64,000 nucleotides of DNA. It comes from Clavibacter michiganensis. GTDB taxonomy: Bacteria > Actinomycetota > Actinomycetes > Actinomycetales > Microbacteriaceae. The stretch lies in NCBI RefSeq assembly GCF_021216655.1, contig NZ_CP080437.1:2232001-2296000 (forward strand), written 5' to 3'. This document shows, one piece after another, positions 17,943-25,763 of the stretch. Both the position numbers and the translations under genes were made by a program. How positions within the stretch are numbered: the first letter of the stretch is position 1; every line of letters starts with the position of its first letter. The notes under the pieces are model-generated. The model had not been told where the DNA came from and did no database searches. It saw nothing but the letters and a program-made list of their open reading frames with translations.

Positions 17943-18997
17943 AGCCCCGACGCCCTCTGCCGGCGCACGAGCAGGATCAGCACGGGCGCGCCGAGCACGG
18001 CCGTCACGATCCCGGCGGGCAGCTCGGCCGGCCGCAGCACGACGCGGCCCACGATGTCGGCCGCCAGCAGCAGCACGGGCGCGAGCACGATCGTGTACGC
18101 GAGGATCCAGCGCTGGTCGGGCCCGACGATCCAGCGCGCGATGTGCGGGATCATCAGCCCGACGAACGCGATCGGCCCGGCCATCGCGGTCGCCCCGCCC
18201 GCCAGCAGCGTCACGGCCACGACGGCCACGGCCCGCACCACGACGACGTTCGCGCCGAGGGACCGCGCGAGGTCGTCGCCGAGCGCGACCGCGTCGAGGC
18301 TCCGCGCGATGAGCGCGGCGAGCAGCACGCCCGCCGCGAGGAACGGCGCGACCGGCAGGAGCGCGTCCCAGCCGCGGCCCTGCAGCGAGCCCGACTCCCA
18401 CGCGCGCATCGCGCTGAAGCCCTGCGGGTCGGCCAGCAGCATGCCCGAGGTGATGCCCGCGAGCACCGCGCCGAGGGCGACGCCGGCCAGCGTGAGGCGC
18501 ACCGGATCCCCGCCGCCGCGCCCCGCGGATCCCACGACGTAGACCACCACGCCCGCCACGAGCGCGCCCCCGAAGGCGAACCAGAGGTAACCGCTCACGG
18601 CGGTCACGCCGAGGACGCCCGTCGCGATGGCGACCGCGAAGGCCGAGCCGGCGGTGACGCCGAGGATGCCGGGATCCGCCAGCGGGTTCCGCGTGACGGC
18701 CTGGATGAGCGCCCCGGCGACCCCGAGCGCGAGGCCAGCGGCGAGGCCGACGAGGGTGCGCGGGACGCGGAGGTCGAGGATCACGACGAGCTCGGCCGGG
18801 TCGCGCGGCCGTCCGGCGAGGGCGTCGACGACCGCGCCGAGCGGGATGTCGCGCGATCCGATCGCGATGCTCGCGAGCGCCGCGAGCACGAGCACGCCGA
18901 GCGCCAGCAGCAGGCCCGCCGCGCGCGTCGGTCCGCTCCGTGCCCGGCCCTCGGGGGCGTCGGGGGCGGATGCGCGCGCGAGGACCCGGAGCGACAT
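17939..18997 (-). CDS. Iron-siderophore ABC transporter permease (FecCD family)
   Basis: This 352-aa FecCD-type permease is the first gene of the importer operon. Landmarks are LRVPRTLVGLAAGLALGVAGAL, TRNPLADPGILGVTAGSAFA, AGPIAFVGLMIPHIARWIVG and ELPAGIVTAVLGAPVLILLV. ATG 18997 is divergent from the binding-protein gene; the 102-bp gap contains an iron-box-like palindrome. A TAAGCT hexamer (forward 19007-19012) lies 9 nt before the ATG, implying a very short leader. The two different permeases probably form a heterodimer. Confidence 0.95.
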   Translation of the reverse strand: MSLRVLARASAPDAPEGRARSGPTRAAGLLLALGVLVLAALASIAIGSRDIPLGAVVDALAGRPRDPAELVVILDLRVPRTLVGLAAGLALGVAGALIQAVTRNPLADPGILGVTAGSAFAVAIATGVLGVTAVSGYLWFAFGGALVAGVVVYVVGSAGRGGGDPVRLTLAGVALGAVLAGITSGMLLADPQGFSAMRAWESGSLQGRGWDALLPVAPFLAAGVLLAALIARSLDAVALGDDLARSLGANVVVVRAVAVVAVTLLAGGATAMAGPIAFVGLMIPHIARWIVGPDQRWILAYTIVLAPVLLLAADIVGRVVLRPAELPAGIVTAVLGAPVLILLVRRQRASGL

Positions 18998-19020
18998 GGC
19001 CCGGTCAGCTTACCGTGCCC

Positions 19021-19039
19021 TTAGGTTAGGCTGCCCTTG
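19021..19039. promoter_or_regulatory. DtxR/IdeR-like iron box
   Basis: TTAGGTTAGGCTGCCCTTG matches the 19-bp DtxR/IdeR consensus TTAGGTTAGSCTAACCTAA at 15 of 19 positions, with the left half perfect. It lies between the divergent siderophore permease and binding-protein genes. It overlaps a TAGGCT hexamer (19027-19032) usable as -10 for the rightward gene. Iron-bound repressor here would shut both promoters. The assignment is inferred from sequence and context. Confidence 0.75.
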
Positions 19040-19099
19040 CCTGACGCGATCCACACCGGCTCGTCAGCCCGCACCCGAACACCCGAGAGGCCCCGCACC

Positions 19100-20104
19100 A
19101 TGAGGTTCACCACCACCGGCTCCGCCCTCGTCGCGCTCACCGTCGCGACGCTCGCCCTCACCGGATGCACCGCCTCGTCCGACCCGGGCGCCTCCGCCCC
19201 GCCCGCGTCGGGATCCGCCACCGGCGCCTTCCCCGTCACGGTCGACACGAAGTTCGGCGACGTCACCGTGCCGAGCGAGCCGAAGCGCGTCGTCGCCCTC
19301 GGCTGGGGCGACGCGGAGACCGCGCTCGCGCTCGGCGTCCAGCCCGTCGGCGCGTCCGACTGGCTCGGCTTCGGCGCCGACGCGGACGGCGTCGGCCCGT
19401 GGGCGCAGGGCCTCTACACGCAGAAGCCGCAGATCATCGAGACGCTCGAGCCCTCCTACGAGGCGATCGCGGCGCTCAAGCCCGACCTCATCCTCGACAC
19501 CAAGGGCTCCGGCGACCAGGCCCGCTACGACCGCCTCTCGCAGATCGCGCCGACCATCGGCGTGCCCGAGGGCGCCGACAGCTACCTCACCGACATGGAG
19601 GACCAGGTCGACATGGTCGCCGAGGCCCTCGGCCGGGAGGACCAGGGCGACGCCCTCCTCGACGCCGTCGACCAGCGCTTCGACCAGGTCGAGGCGGCGC
19701 ACCCGGACTGGAAGGGCAAGACCGTCACCGCGGCGACCAAGACCAGCGAGGGCTGGGGCGCCTACGTCGAGGGCAGCGAGCGCGTCGCGTTCCTCGAGAA
19801 GCTCGGCTTCGAGCAGAGCCCGACCATCGCGGGGATCCCCGCGAACGCCGGCGGCTTCTCGGTCGACGTCTCCTCCGAGCAGCTCGACCTGCTCGACGCC
19901 GACGTGATCGTCGCGTTCCCGATCTTCATCGACAAGTCCGTCATCACCGACGACCCGCTGTGGCAGGCGATCCCCGCGGTCGCGGCCGGCCACTCCATCG
20001 TCCTCGACGGCGACGTCTCGTCGGCCTACTCGATCGGCACCACGCTCTCCACCGGCTACGCGCTCGACCAGCTCGTGCCGCTGCTGGAGACCGCCACGAG
20101 CTGA
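19100..20104 (+). CDS. Iron-siderophore substrate-binding lipoprotein
   Basis: This 334-aa lipoprotein has a signal peptide with lipobox LTGC (Cys near residue 22) and a FecB/FhuD-type periplasmic-binding fold: PKRVVALGWGDAETALALGV, LIPD-like KPDLILDTKGSG, and a helical backbone linking two lobes. It captures a ferric siderophore at the outer membrane face and delivers it to the divergently encoded FecCD-type permeases. ATG 19100 is chosen because it places the signal peptide correctly; an upstream in-frame start at 19037 would precede it with unrelated sequence. Confidence 0.93.
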   Translation: MRFTTTGSALVALTVATLALTGCTASSDPGASAPPASGSATGAFPVTVDTKFGDVTVPSEPKRVVALGWGDAETALALGVQPVGASDWLGFGADADGVGPWAQGLYTQKPQIIETLEPSYEAIAALKPDLILDTKGSGDQARYDRLSQIAPTIGVPEGADSYLTDMEDQVDMVAEALGREDQGDALLDAVDQRFDQVEAAHPDWKGKTVTAATKTSEGWGAYVEGSERVAFLEKLGFEQSPTIAGIPANAGGFSVDVSSEQLDLLDADVIVAFPIFIDKSVITDDPLWQAIPAVAAGHSIVLDGDVSSAYSIGTTLSTGYALDQLVPLLETATS

Positions 20105-20120
20105 TCCGGATCCGCACCCC

Positions 20121-20157
20121 CGAGGGCCCGTCGCGCACGCAGCGCGGCGGGCCCTCG
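20121..20157 (+). terminator. 16-bp stem-loop after the binding-lipoprotein gene
   Basis: Arms at 20121-20136 and 20142-20157 pair with one mismatch around a 5-nt loop, 17 nt after the lipoprotein stop. The stem carries the CGAGGGCCCG core also seen at 10111 and, shifted, at 54881. No T-tract follows. Confidence 0.75.
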
Positions 20158-20232
20158 TCGTCTCCGGTGCCGCGTCATTCCGCCATCATCGACAGGAGCG
20201 CGCGACCACGGACGCGCGCCGGGAGGAGACCC

Positions 20233-20907
20233 ATGAGCACCCGCACCGACAGCGTCCCCGCGGCCGCGGGCATCGCCTGGATCGCCGCAGCCGTCGTCTA
20301 CGTCGGCACCGAGGCGATCGCCGCGTCCGCCTTCCCCGGTTACAGCTACTCCGCCAACTACATCAGCGACCTCGGCGTCCCCGACGTCGCCGTGTTCCAG
20401 GGCCGCGCCATCGACTCGCCGCTCTCCGCGGTGATGAACGCGGGCTTCATCCTGCAGGGCGTCCTCTACCTCGTGGCCTCCGTGATCGCGACCCGCGCCC
20501 TCCGCGCCGGCCCCCGACGCGCGTTCCTCGCCCTCGCCGCCGTGCACGCCGTCGGGATCACGGTGGTCGGCCTCATCCACGGCAGCGCCTCGAGCGCCGC
20601 CAGCGGCATCGGCTGGATGCACGTGGTCGGAGCCGGCATGGCGATCATCGCGGGCAACGCCGCCTCCATCACGGCGGGACTCGGCTCCGGACGCGTCGGC
20701 GCCGCGCGGGCCTTCCGCGTCGCGAGCGTGGCGCTGGGCGCCGTCGGCCTCATCGCGCTCGCCCTGCTCCAGACGCTCGGCGGGTCGGACGTCGACGGCG
20801 TCTGGGAGCGCGGATCCGTCTACACGGTCACCGCGTGGGAGCTGATGGCGGGCGTCACCGTGCTCGTCGCCGCCGCGCGCCGCCGCCGCGGGAGCCCGCG
20901 CGACTGA
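20233..20907 (+). CDS. DUF998 family membrane protein
   Basis: This 224-aa protein has six to seven transmembrane helices and the DUF998 pattern: an N-terminal helix, then YSYSANYISDLGVP (the family's Y-S-x-x-x-N-x-I-S-D-L motif), followed by AVMNAGFILQGVLYL and a conserved HxxGAGMAI-type helix (WMHVVGAGMAIIAGN). GGGAGGAG lies 5 nt before ATG 20233. Some relatives are annotated as lysyl- or sugar-modification-associated, but the function is not established. Confidence 0.85.
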   Translation: MSTRTDSVPAAAGIAWIAAAVVYVGTEAIAASAFPGYSYSANYISDLGVPDVAVFQGRAIDSPLSAVMNAGFILQGVLYLVASVIATRALRAGPRRAFLALAAVHAVGITVVGLIHGSASSAASGIGWMHVVGAGMAIIAGNAASITAGLGSGRVGAARAFRVASVALGAVGLIALALLQTLGGSDVDGVWERGSVYTVTAWELMAGVTVLVAAARRRRGSPRD

Positions 20908-20934
20908 CCCGGGCAGCCCGGCCGGCGGCGCCCG

Positions 20935-22914
20935 CTAGCGCCGCTCGGCCGCCTGCAGCGCCTCGAGGTTCCGGTTGTAGGCCTCGAGCTCGGCGTCGCC
21001 GTCGCGGTCGGCCTTGCGGTCGTACCGCACGGAGTCCCGTTTGTCGCTCTTGCTCCACATGATCGCCGTGACGATCGCGAGGATCACCGTCGGGATCTCC
21101 CCGATGCTCCACGCGATGCCGCCGCCGGCCTGCTGGTCGGCCAGCGCCGACTCGCCCCACGGCCGCCCCATCGCGCCGAACCAGTCGGCGAGCAGCAGGC
21201 CGGTGCCGGTCATGAGCGAGAGTCCGAAGAACGCGTGGAACGCCATGGTCGCGAGCAGCAGCAGCAGGCGAATCGGGTAGGCGAGGCGCACCGGCATCGG
21301 GTCCACGCCGATGAGGTTCTGCGTGAAGAGGTACCCGACGATGAGGAAGTGCACGATCATCCACTGGTGCCCGATGTGGTCGGTCGTCGCCCAGCTGAAC
21401 AGCGGCGAGTAGTAGAAGACGAGGAGCGAGCCGGCGAACAGCACGGCCGCCACGATCGGGTGGCCCACGAACGACGCGAAGCGCGAGTGCACGGCCATGA
21501 GGATCCACTCGCGGCCGCCGCGGCTGCCGTCCTGCCGCTTGCGGATGGCCCGCATCGCGAGCGTGACCGGAGCGCCCGGCACGAGCAGCAGCGGTATGAC
21601 CATGGCGAGCACCATGTGCGCCAGCATGTGCGAGCTGAAGAGGTACTTCTGGTAGACGTTCACGCCGCCGTTGGTGATGTAGAACAGGCCGATCATGCCC
21701 GCGACCCAGAGGATCGAGCGGTGCACGGGCCAGGCGTCGCCGCGCTTCCGGAGGCGGTGCACCCCGGCGAGGTAGAAGAAGATCCCGAACGCGCACAGCA
21801 GGATCCAGAGCAGGTCGAAGTTCCACTCGGTGAGGTAGCGCATGGGCGTGAGCTCCGGCGGCAGCGGCTCGCCGGTGAGGATCTGGGCGGGCGTCGGATC
21901 CGGCAGCTGCGCCGCGACGACCTGGCTCACGGGCGGGGCCGTGCGGGCGAGCGCCGCGGCCACGCCGGACGCGACGCCCATGAACGCCAGCTCGGCGGTG
22001 ACGAGCCACCAGAACGGCCCGCGCGCCGCGGATCCGCGCTCCTCGAGCCGCCCGATGAGCACGCGCCGGTACGCGGCGCCGAAGAGCCCGAGCGCGAGGA
22101 GCGCCGCCACCTTGATGAGCACGAGCAGCCCGTACGCGGTCAGCAGCCGGTCGAGCGAGCCGACGCGGATCTCCGCGCTCACGTACCCGGAGGCCGCCAC
22201 GACCACGAAGCACACGAGCGCGACCGCCGAGTAGCGGCGCAGCACCGGCACGAGCCGGTCGCCGTCGAGCTTCGACCGCAGCAGCACCATCGTGAGGAGG
22301 CCACCCAGCCAGATCGCCGCGAACACGAGGTGCAGGCCGAGAGCGTTGACCGCGGCGTCGTGCCCCTCGGTGCCGCCCGCGTGGCCCTGCTGCGCCATCG
22401 GCACGAGGCCGCCGACCGCGATCACGAGCACGAACGCGATGGCGGTGTGGTTGCGCACGGCGAAGCACAGCACCGTGACGGTCGCGGCGATCAGCGTGGT
22501 CGCGAGCCAGGCCTGGCCCACCGAGATCTGCGTGAGCACCAGGCCGAGGCTCGTGCCGAACTCGGCGCTGAAGGAGAACGCGGTGCCCGAGACGCTGAGG
22601 AAGGTGAAGAACGCGGTGATCGCGGAGGCGACCGTCCAGAGGGCGGCCCCCGCGGCCGCGATGTCGAGCGCGCGGCCGTACTCGGGGCGTTGGCGCGACA
22701 GCGCGAAGGCCGCGAGCAGCAGCGCGCCGATGGCCGTGGCCGCCGAGATGTTCACCATCATCTTCGCGGCGGGCAGACCGTAGCGGACCACGGGCCCGGC
22801 GTCCTCGAGCAGCTGCGGGGCGGCGCCTCCACCGATGGCGAGCGCAGCCAGCAGGGAGAGGAACGCGACGATGAGGAGGGCGGCGGGCCCCGCGACGCGG
22901 AGGAGTCTGGGCAT
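20935..22914 (-). CDS. CopD-CtaG fusion membrane protein (copper/cytochrome oxidase assembly)
   Basis: This 659-aa polytopic protein fuses two modules. The N-terminal half (about residues 1-330) has nine helices and a CopD-type copper-resistance domain (LGLHLVFAAIWLGGLLTMVLL, with conserved His and Trp). The C-terminal half (about 350-640) is a Caa3-type CtaG domain with several intramembrane His residues (SHMLAHMVLAM, GHQWMIVHFLIVG). Actinobacterial versions are thought to deliver copper to cytochrome c oxidase. ATG 22914 lies 9 nt after TAGGCT (forward 22924-22929), so the leader is at most a few nt. No copper chaperone gene adjoins it. Confidence 0.9.
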   Translation of the reverse strand: MPRLLRVAGPAALLIVAFLSLLAALAIGGGAAPQLLEDAGPVVRYGLPAAKMMVNISAATAIGALLLAAFALSRQRPEYGRALDIAAAGAALWTVASAITAFFTFLSVSGTAFSFSAEFGTSLGLVLTQISVGQAWLATTLIAATVTVLCFAVRNHTAIAFVLVIAVGGLVPMAQQGHAGGTEGHDAAVNALGLHLVFAAIWLGGLLTMVLLRSKLDGDRLVPVLRRYSAVALVCFVVVAASGYVSAEIRVGSLDRLLTAYGLLVLIKVAALLALGLFGAAYRRVLIGRLEERGSAARGPFWWLVTAELAFMGVASGVAAALARTAPPVSQVVAAQLPDPTPAQILTGEPLPPELTPMRYLTEWNFDLLWILLCAFGIFFYLAGVHRLRKRGDAWPVHRSILWVAGMIGLFYITNGGVNVYQKYLFSSHMLAHMVLAMVIPLLLVPGAPVTLAMRAIRKRQDGSRGGREWILMAVHSRFASFVGHPIVAAVLFAGSLLVFYYSPLFSWATTDHIGHQWMIVHFLIVGYLFTQNLIGVDPMPVRLAYPIRLLLLLATMAFHAFFGLSLMTGTGLLLADWFGAMGRPWGESALADQQAGGGIAWSIGEIPTVILAIVTAIMWSKSDKRDSVRYDRKADRDGDAELEAYNRNLEALQAAERR

Positions 22915-22992
22915 GAGGGGTTCAGCCTAACTCGCCCGTCCTGACGGGCGGCTGGCGGCCGCGGGGCCGCCGCGACCGGCCGGGAACGACAC

Positions 22993-23026
22993 AGCGGGGG
23001 CGCCGACCGGAGTCGGCGCCCCCGCT
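22993..23026. terminator. 15-bp hairpin after the HU gene
   Basis: A perfect 15-bp inverted repeat (22993-23007 and 23012-23026) has a CGGA tetraloop, 20 nt beyond the HU stop. It probably terminates the HU transcript. Confidence 0.85.
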
Positions 23027-23045
23027 GGGCGTGTGGTGAGGAGGA

Positions 23046-23333
23046 CTACTTGACGGCTGCCTTGAGCTTGCTGCCGGCGGAGACCTTGACGCCCTTGGAC
23101 GCCTTGATCTCGAGCGGCTCGCCCGTCTGCGGGTTGCGGCCGGTGCGCGCGGCGCGAGCCGTCTGCTCGAACGCGACCCAGCCCGGGATCGTGACCTTGA
23201 CGCCGTCGGCGACGTTGGTCGCGACGGTGGAGAAGAGCGCGTCCAGGACGCCGTTGACGGCGGCCTGGCTCTGGCCCGACTCCGCGGCGACGGCGGCAAC
23301 GAGCTCGGTGCGGTTGAGTGACTTGTCAGCCAT
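23046..23333 (-). CDS. hup: DNA-binding protein HU
   Basis: This 95-aa histone-like protein begins MADKSLNRTELVAAVA and carries the HU/IHF signature in its beta arm (GFxxFxxxxRxARxGRNPxTG, here VAFEQTARAARTGRNPQTGE), ending SKLKAAVK. It lacks the long Lys/Ala-rich C-terminal tail of mycobacterial HupB, so it is the short bacterial form. GGAGGA lies 6-7 nt before ATG 23333. It has its own terminator downstream, and the S14 gene lies upstream on the same strand. Confidence 0.97.
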   Translation of the reverse strand: MADKSLNRTELVAAVAAESGQSQAAVNGVLDALFSTVATNVADGVKVTIPGWVAFEQTARAARTGRNPQTGEPLEIKASKGVKVSAGSKLKAAVK

Positions 23334-23442
23334 GGGTGTCCTCCTCGGACCTGGTGCCGTTCTTCGCGAGCGGCCGTGTGGTGGATGGGGTCTGTCTACG
23401 TCAGCGGACCGTGCGAGCCGAAGAGGCCATCAGCGGTCCGTT

Positions 23443-23456
23443 CGGCCGTACGGCCG
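23443..23456. terminator. 14-bp perfect palindrome after rpsN
   Basis: CGGCCGTACGGCCG lies 9 nt beyond the rpsN stop on the minus strand. It can fold as a short GC hairpin and may end the rpmB-rpmG-rpsN transcript, with the HU promoter in the following 110 bp. A weaker CGGACCG/CGGTCCG pair (23404-23440) lies next to it. Confidence 0.45.
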
Positions 23457-23464
23457 CTTGGAAC

Positions 23465-23770
23465 CTACCAGCTGGACTTCGTGATGCCCGGAAGCTCGCC
23501 GCGGTGGGCCATGTCACGGAAGCGCACGCGGGAGATGCCGAACTTCGACAGGTTGCCGCGGGGGCGACCGTCGATGCCGTCGCGGTTGCGCACGCGGATG
23601 GGCGATGCGTCGCGCGGGAGGCGCTGGATGCCGGCGCGGGCCGCCTCGCGGCTCTCGTCGGTGCCGTTCGGGTCCACGAGGGCCTTCTTCAGCTCGAGGC
23701 GCTTCGCGGCGTACCGCTCGACGATGACCTTGCGCTGCTCGTTGCGGGCGATCTTGCTCTTCTTGGCCAT
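23465..23770 (-). CDS. rpsN: 30S ribosomal protein S14, zinc-independent type
   Basis: This 101-aa S14 is the long C-minus form: it has no cysteine, so the zinc ribbon of the short type-Z S14 is absent. The start [14 protein letters not shown] and the end [21 protein letters not shown] are characteristic. It is third in the rpmB-rpmG-rpsN unit, 2 nt after rpmG. In many actinobacteria such cysteine-free S14/L33/L28 paralogues are induced by zinc starvation through Zur, and here the zur-znuBCA genes lie immediately upstream. Confidence 0.97.
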   Translation of the reverse strand: MAKKSKIARNEQRKVIVERYAAKRLELKKALVDPNGTDESREAARAGIQRLPRDASPIRVRNRDGIDGRPRGNLSKFGISRVRFRDMAHRGELPGITKSSW

Positions 23771-23772
23771 GT

Positions 23773-23940
23773 TTAGCGCTCCTCGCGGAAGTCGACGTGC
23801 TTGCGGACGACCGGGTCGTACTTCTTCAGCACGAGGCGGTCGGGGTTGTTGCGGCGGTTCTTGCGGGTCACGTACGTGTACCCGGTGCCAGCCGTCGAGC
23901 GGAGCTTGATGATCGGACGGACGTCCTGCTGCTTGGCCAT
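23773..23940 (-). CDS. rpmG: 50S ribosomal protein L33, cysteine-free
   Basis: This 55-aa L33 ([20 protein letters not shown] ... [17 protein letters not shown]) contains no cysteine, so it is the C-minus version. The start ATG 23940 shares one base with the rpmB stop (TAATG), implying translational coupling. The longer open frame to 24375 is a shadow of rpmB. Length and sequence match L33 proteins closely. Confidence 0.97.
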   Translation of the reverse strand: MAKQQDVRPIIKLRSTAGTGYTYVTRKNRRNNPDRLVLKKYDPVVRKHVDFREER

Positions 23941-24176
23941 TAGATCTTCACCCCACGAGCGAGGATGTCCTTGACGACGGACTCGATGCCGCGGGCGTCG
24001 ATGACCTTGATGCCCTTCGCGGAGAGCGTGAGCTTGACGTTGCGACGCAGCGAGGGGACGTAGTACGTCTTCTTCTGCACGTTCGGGTCGAAGCGGCGCT
24101 TGGTGCGCCGGTGCGAGTGCGAGATGTTGTGTCCGAAGCCGGGGACGGCGCCGGTCACCTGGCAGGTTGCTGCCAT
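23940..24176 (-). CDS. rpmB: 50S ribosomal protein L28
   Basis: This 78-aa L28 begins [29 protein letters not shown], with the S/G-H-x-x-R-T-x-R-R-F RNA-binding block, and ends [12 protein letters not shown]. It has one cysteine only, so it cannot form the four-Cys site of zinc-binding L28. It is the first gene of the L28-L33-S14 unit. GGAGG precedes ATG 24176. An 8-bp hairpin at 24196-24215 sits just before the ribosome site and may affect translation. Confidence 0.97.
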   Translation of the reverse strand: MAATCQVTGAVPGFGHNISHSHRRTKRRFDPNVQKKTYYVPSLRRNVKLTLSAKGIKVIDARGIESVVKDILARGVKI

Positions 24177-24195
24177 GGTTTCCTCCGTAGGTACC

Positions 24196-24215
24196 GTAGG
24201 GCGAGACCGCCCTAC
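24196..24215 (-). promoter_or_regulatory. rpmB: Hairpin in the rpmB leader
   Basis: Arms GTAGGGCG (24196-24203) and CGCCCTAC (24208-24215) pair perfectly around AGAC, about 20 nt before the rpmB start and next to its ribosome-binding site. It could be a translational control structure. I found no convincing Zur box in the 214-bp gap. Confidence 0.35.
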
Positions 24216-24267
24216 CCAAGATTTCTTGTCGGCACGCCCGTCCCCGGATCTCGAGAGAGGGGGATCC

Positions 24268-24302
24268 GCCCCTCGGGAGGGGCGCTGCCCCTCGGGAGGG
24301 GC
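24268..24302. terminator. Tandem duplicated 16-nt hairpins
   Basis: The 16-nt unit GCCCCTCGGGAGGGGC occurs twice, at 24268-24283 and 24287-24302, separated by GCT. Each copy folds into a 6-bp stem with a CGGG loop. They lie 89 nt beyond the zur stop on the minus strand and upstream of the rpmB leader, so they probably stop read-through from the znu operon. Confidence 0.6.
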
Positions 24303-24390
24303 ACTGGGCGCACATGCGAGCGGATGAGCCGCTCGGCCAAGGATCGAGGCTACGCGACGACACGCCCGGGCGCAAGCCGGGGGCCCGGGA

Positions 24391-24840
24391 TCATGCGGAT
24401 GCGGGGGCCTCCGCGGTCGTCGACGCCGGCTCCTCGGCGGACGCCGCCTCGGCCGCGCGGCGCGTGCACTCGGCGCAGAGGCCGAAGACGTCGACCACGT
24501 GGCTCGGGGCCGTGAAGCCGTTGCGCGCGGCGACGTCGTGCGCCCAGGACTCGACCTCGTCGGCCGCGATCTCGACGGTCTTCCCGCAGACGCGGCAGAT
24601 GAGGTGGTGGTGGTGGCCGCCCGTGGCGCACGTGCGGTAGAGCGCCTCGCCGTCGGGCGACTGCAGCGAGTCGGCGTCGCCCTCCGCGGCGAGGTCGCCG
24701 AGCGCGCGGTAGACGGTGGCCAGCCCGATCGGGGATCCCGCCTCGTGCAGGCGCGCGTGCAGTCGCTGCGCGCTCACGAACTCCGTCGATGCGTCCAGCG
24801 CCTGCCGGACGGCCTCGCGCTGCCACGTGTTCCGCTTCAT
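24391..24840 (-). CDS. zur: Fur-family zinc uptake regulator (Zur)
   Basis: This 149-aa Fur-family repressor has an N-terminal winged helix ([20 protein letters not shown] ... [13 protein letters not shown]). It also has the regulatory metal segment [16 protein letters not shown] and a structural-zinc pair CAEC near the C-terminus. An Ala/Glu-rich tail follows. The neighbouring genes encode a zinc ABC importer and zinc-free ribosomal proteins, so Zur is more likely than Fur. Its start overlaps the znuB stop by 4 nt (ATGA), placing it last in the znuA-znuC-znuB-zur operon. Confidence 0.93.
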   Translation of the reverse strand: MKRNTWQREAVRQALDASTEFVSAQRLHARLHEAGSPIGLATVYRALGDLAAEGDADSLQSPDGEALYRTCATGGHHHHLICRVCGKTVEIAADEVESWAHDVAARNGFTAPSHVVDVFGLCAECTRRAAEAASAEEPASTTAEAPASA

Positions 24841-25763
24841 GCCCGTGCCCTCCCGACGGGCGATCCTCCCCGCCCCGTCAGGGTACGCGTCCCACCCGAC
24901 GTGCCGCTGCGCGCGCGGAGGGCGTCGACGCCGCGGCAGACCATGTAGATCGTGAACGAGATGGTCGTGACGTACGGGCTGATGGGGATGCTGCTGCCGA
25001 GCGCCAGCATGATCCCGCCCACGATGCTCGCGAGCGCGAACAGCACGCTGAGCGAGACGACCACGCGCGGCGTCGACGAGACGCGCATCGCGGCGGCGGC
25101 CGGGGTCACGAGGAGCGAGAGCACGAGCAGCGCGCCGACGATCTGGATGGAGACCGCCGTGCCGAGCCCGAGCAGGATCATGAACACGATGGAGAGCAGG
25201 CGCACCGGCACACCGCGTGCGGCGGCCACGTCGGGGTCGACGCTCGCGAACATCAGCGGCCGCCAGACGACGGCGAGCCCGACGATGACGACGGCGCTGA
25301 TCGCCACGAGGTAGCCGAGCTGCGGGTTGTCGACCGAGACGATCTGCCCGGTGAGCAGGCCGAACTTGTTGCTCGCGCGGCCGTCGTAGAGGGCGAGGAA
25401 CAGGATCCCGAGGCCCAGGCCGAAGGGCATGATGACGGCGATGATCGAGTTGCGGTCCTTCGCGCGCGTGCCGAGCACGCCGATGGCGATCGCCGCGATG
25501 AGGGAGCCGACCAGGGATCCGCCGACGACGTTGACGCCGAGGAGCAGCGCCGCCGCCGCGCCCGCGAACGACAGCTCGCTCACGCCGTGCACCGCGAAGG
25601 CGAGGTCGCGCGTCATGACGAAGACGCCGATGAGGCCGCCGACGACGCCGAGCACGGCACCGGCGATGATGCTGTTCCGCAGCAGCGCGACGAGCGCGCC
25701 GTAGTCGGAGAAGTCGAACAGGCGCGACCAGACGTCGCCCGCGTCGGCGAGCAGGTGGATCAC
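24837..25763 (-). CDS. znuB: Zinc ABC transporter permease
   Basis: This 308-aa ABC-3 family permease has eight to nine transmembrane helices. Typical stretches are RNSIIAGAVLGVVGGLIGVFVMTRDLAFAVHGVSELSFAG and the SIQIVGALLVLSLLVTPAA block. It forms the membrane pore for Zn2+ (possibly Mn2+) uptake with ZnuC and ZnuA. Its ATG overlaps the znuC stop by 4 nt and its stop overlaps zur. About 30 disordered residues follow the last helix. Confidence 0.93.
   Translation of the reverse strand: MIHLLADAGDVWSRLFDFSDYGALVALLRNSIIAGAVLGVVGGLIGVFVMTRDLAFAVHGVSELSFAGAAAALLLGVNVVGGSLVGSLIAAIAIGVLGTRAKDRNSIIAVIMPFGLGLGILFLALYDGRASNKFGLLTGQIVSVDNPQLGYLVAISAVVIVGLAVVWRPLMFASVDPDVAAARGVPVRLLSIVFMILLGLGTAVSIQIVGALLVLSLLVTPAAAAMRVSSTPRVVVSLSVLFALASIVGGIMLALGSSIPISPYVTTISFTIYMVCRGVDALRARSGTSGGTRTLTGRGGSPVGRARA

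Noticed and set aside
24268-24302. CRISPR-like repeats
   Set aside because: Only two copies, palindromic, 3-nt spacer, no cas genes: hairpins, not an array.
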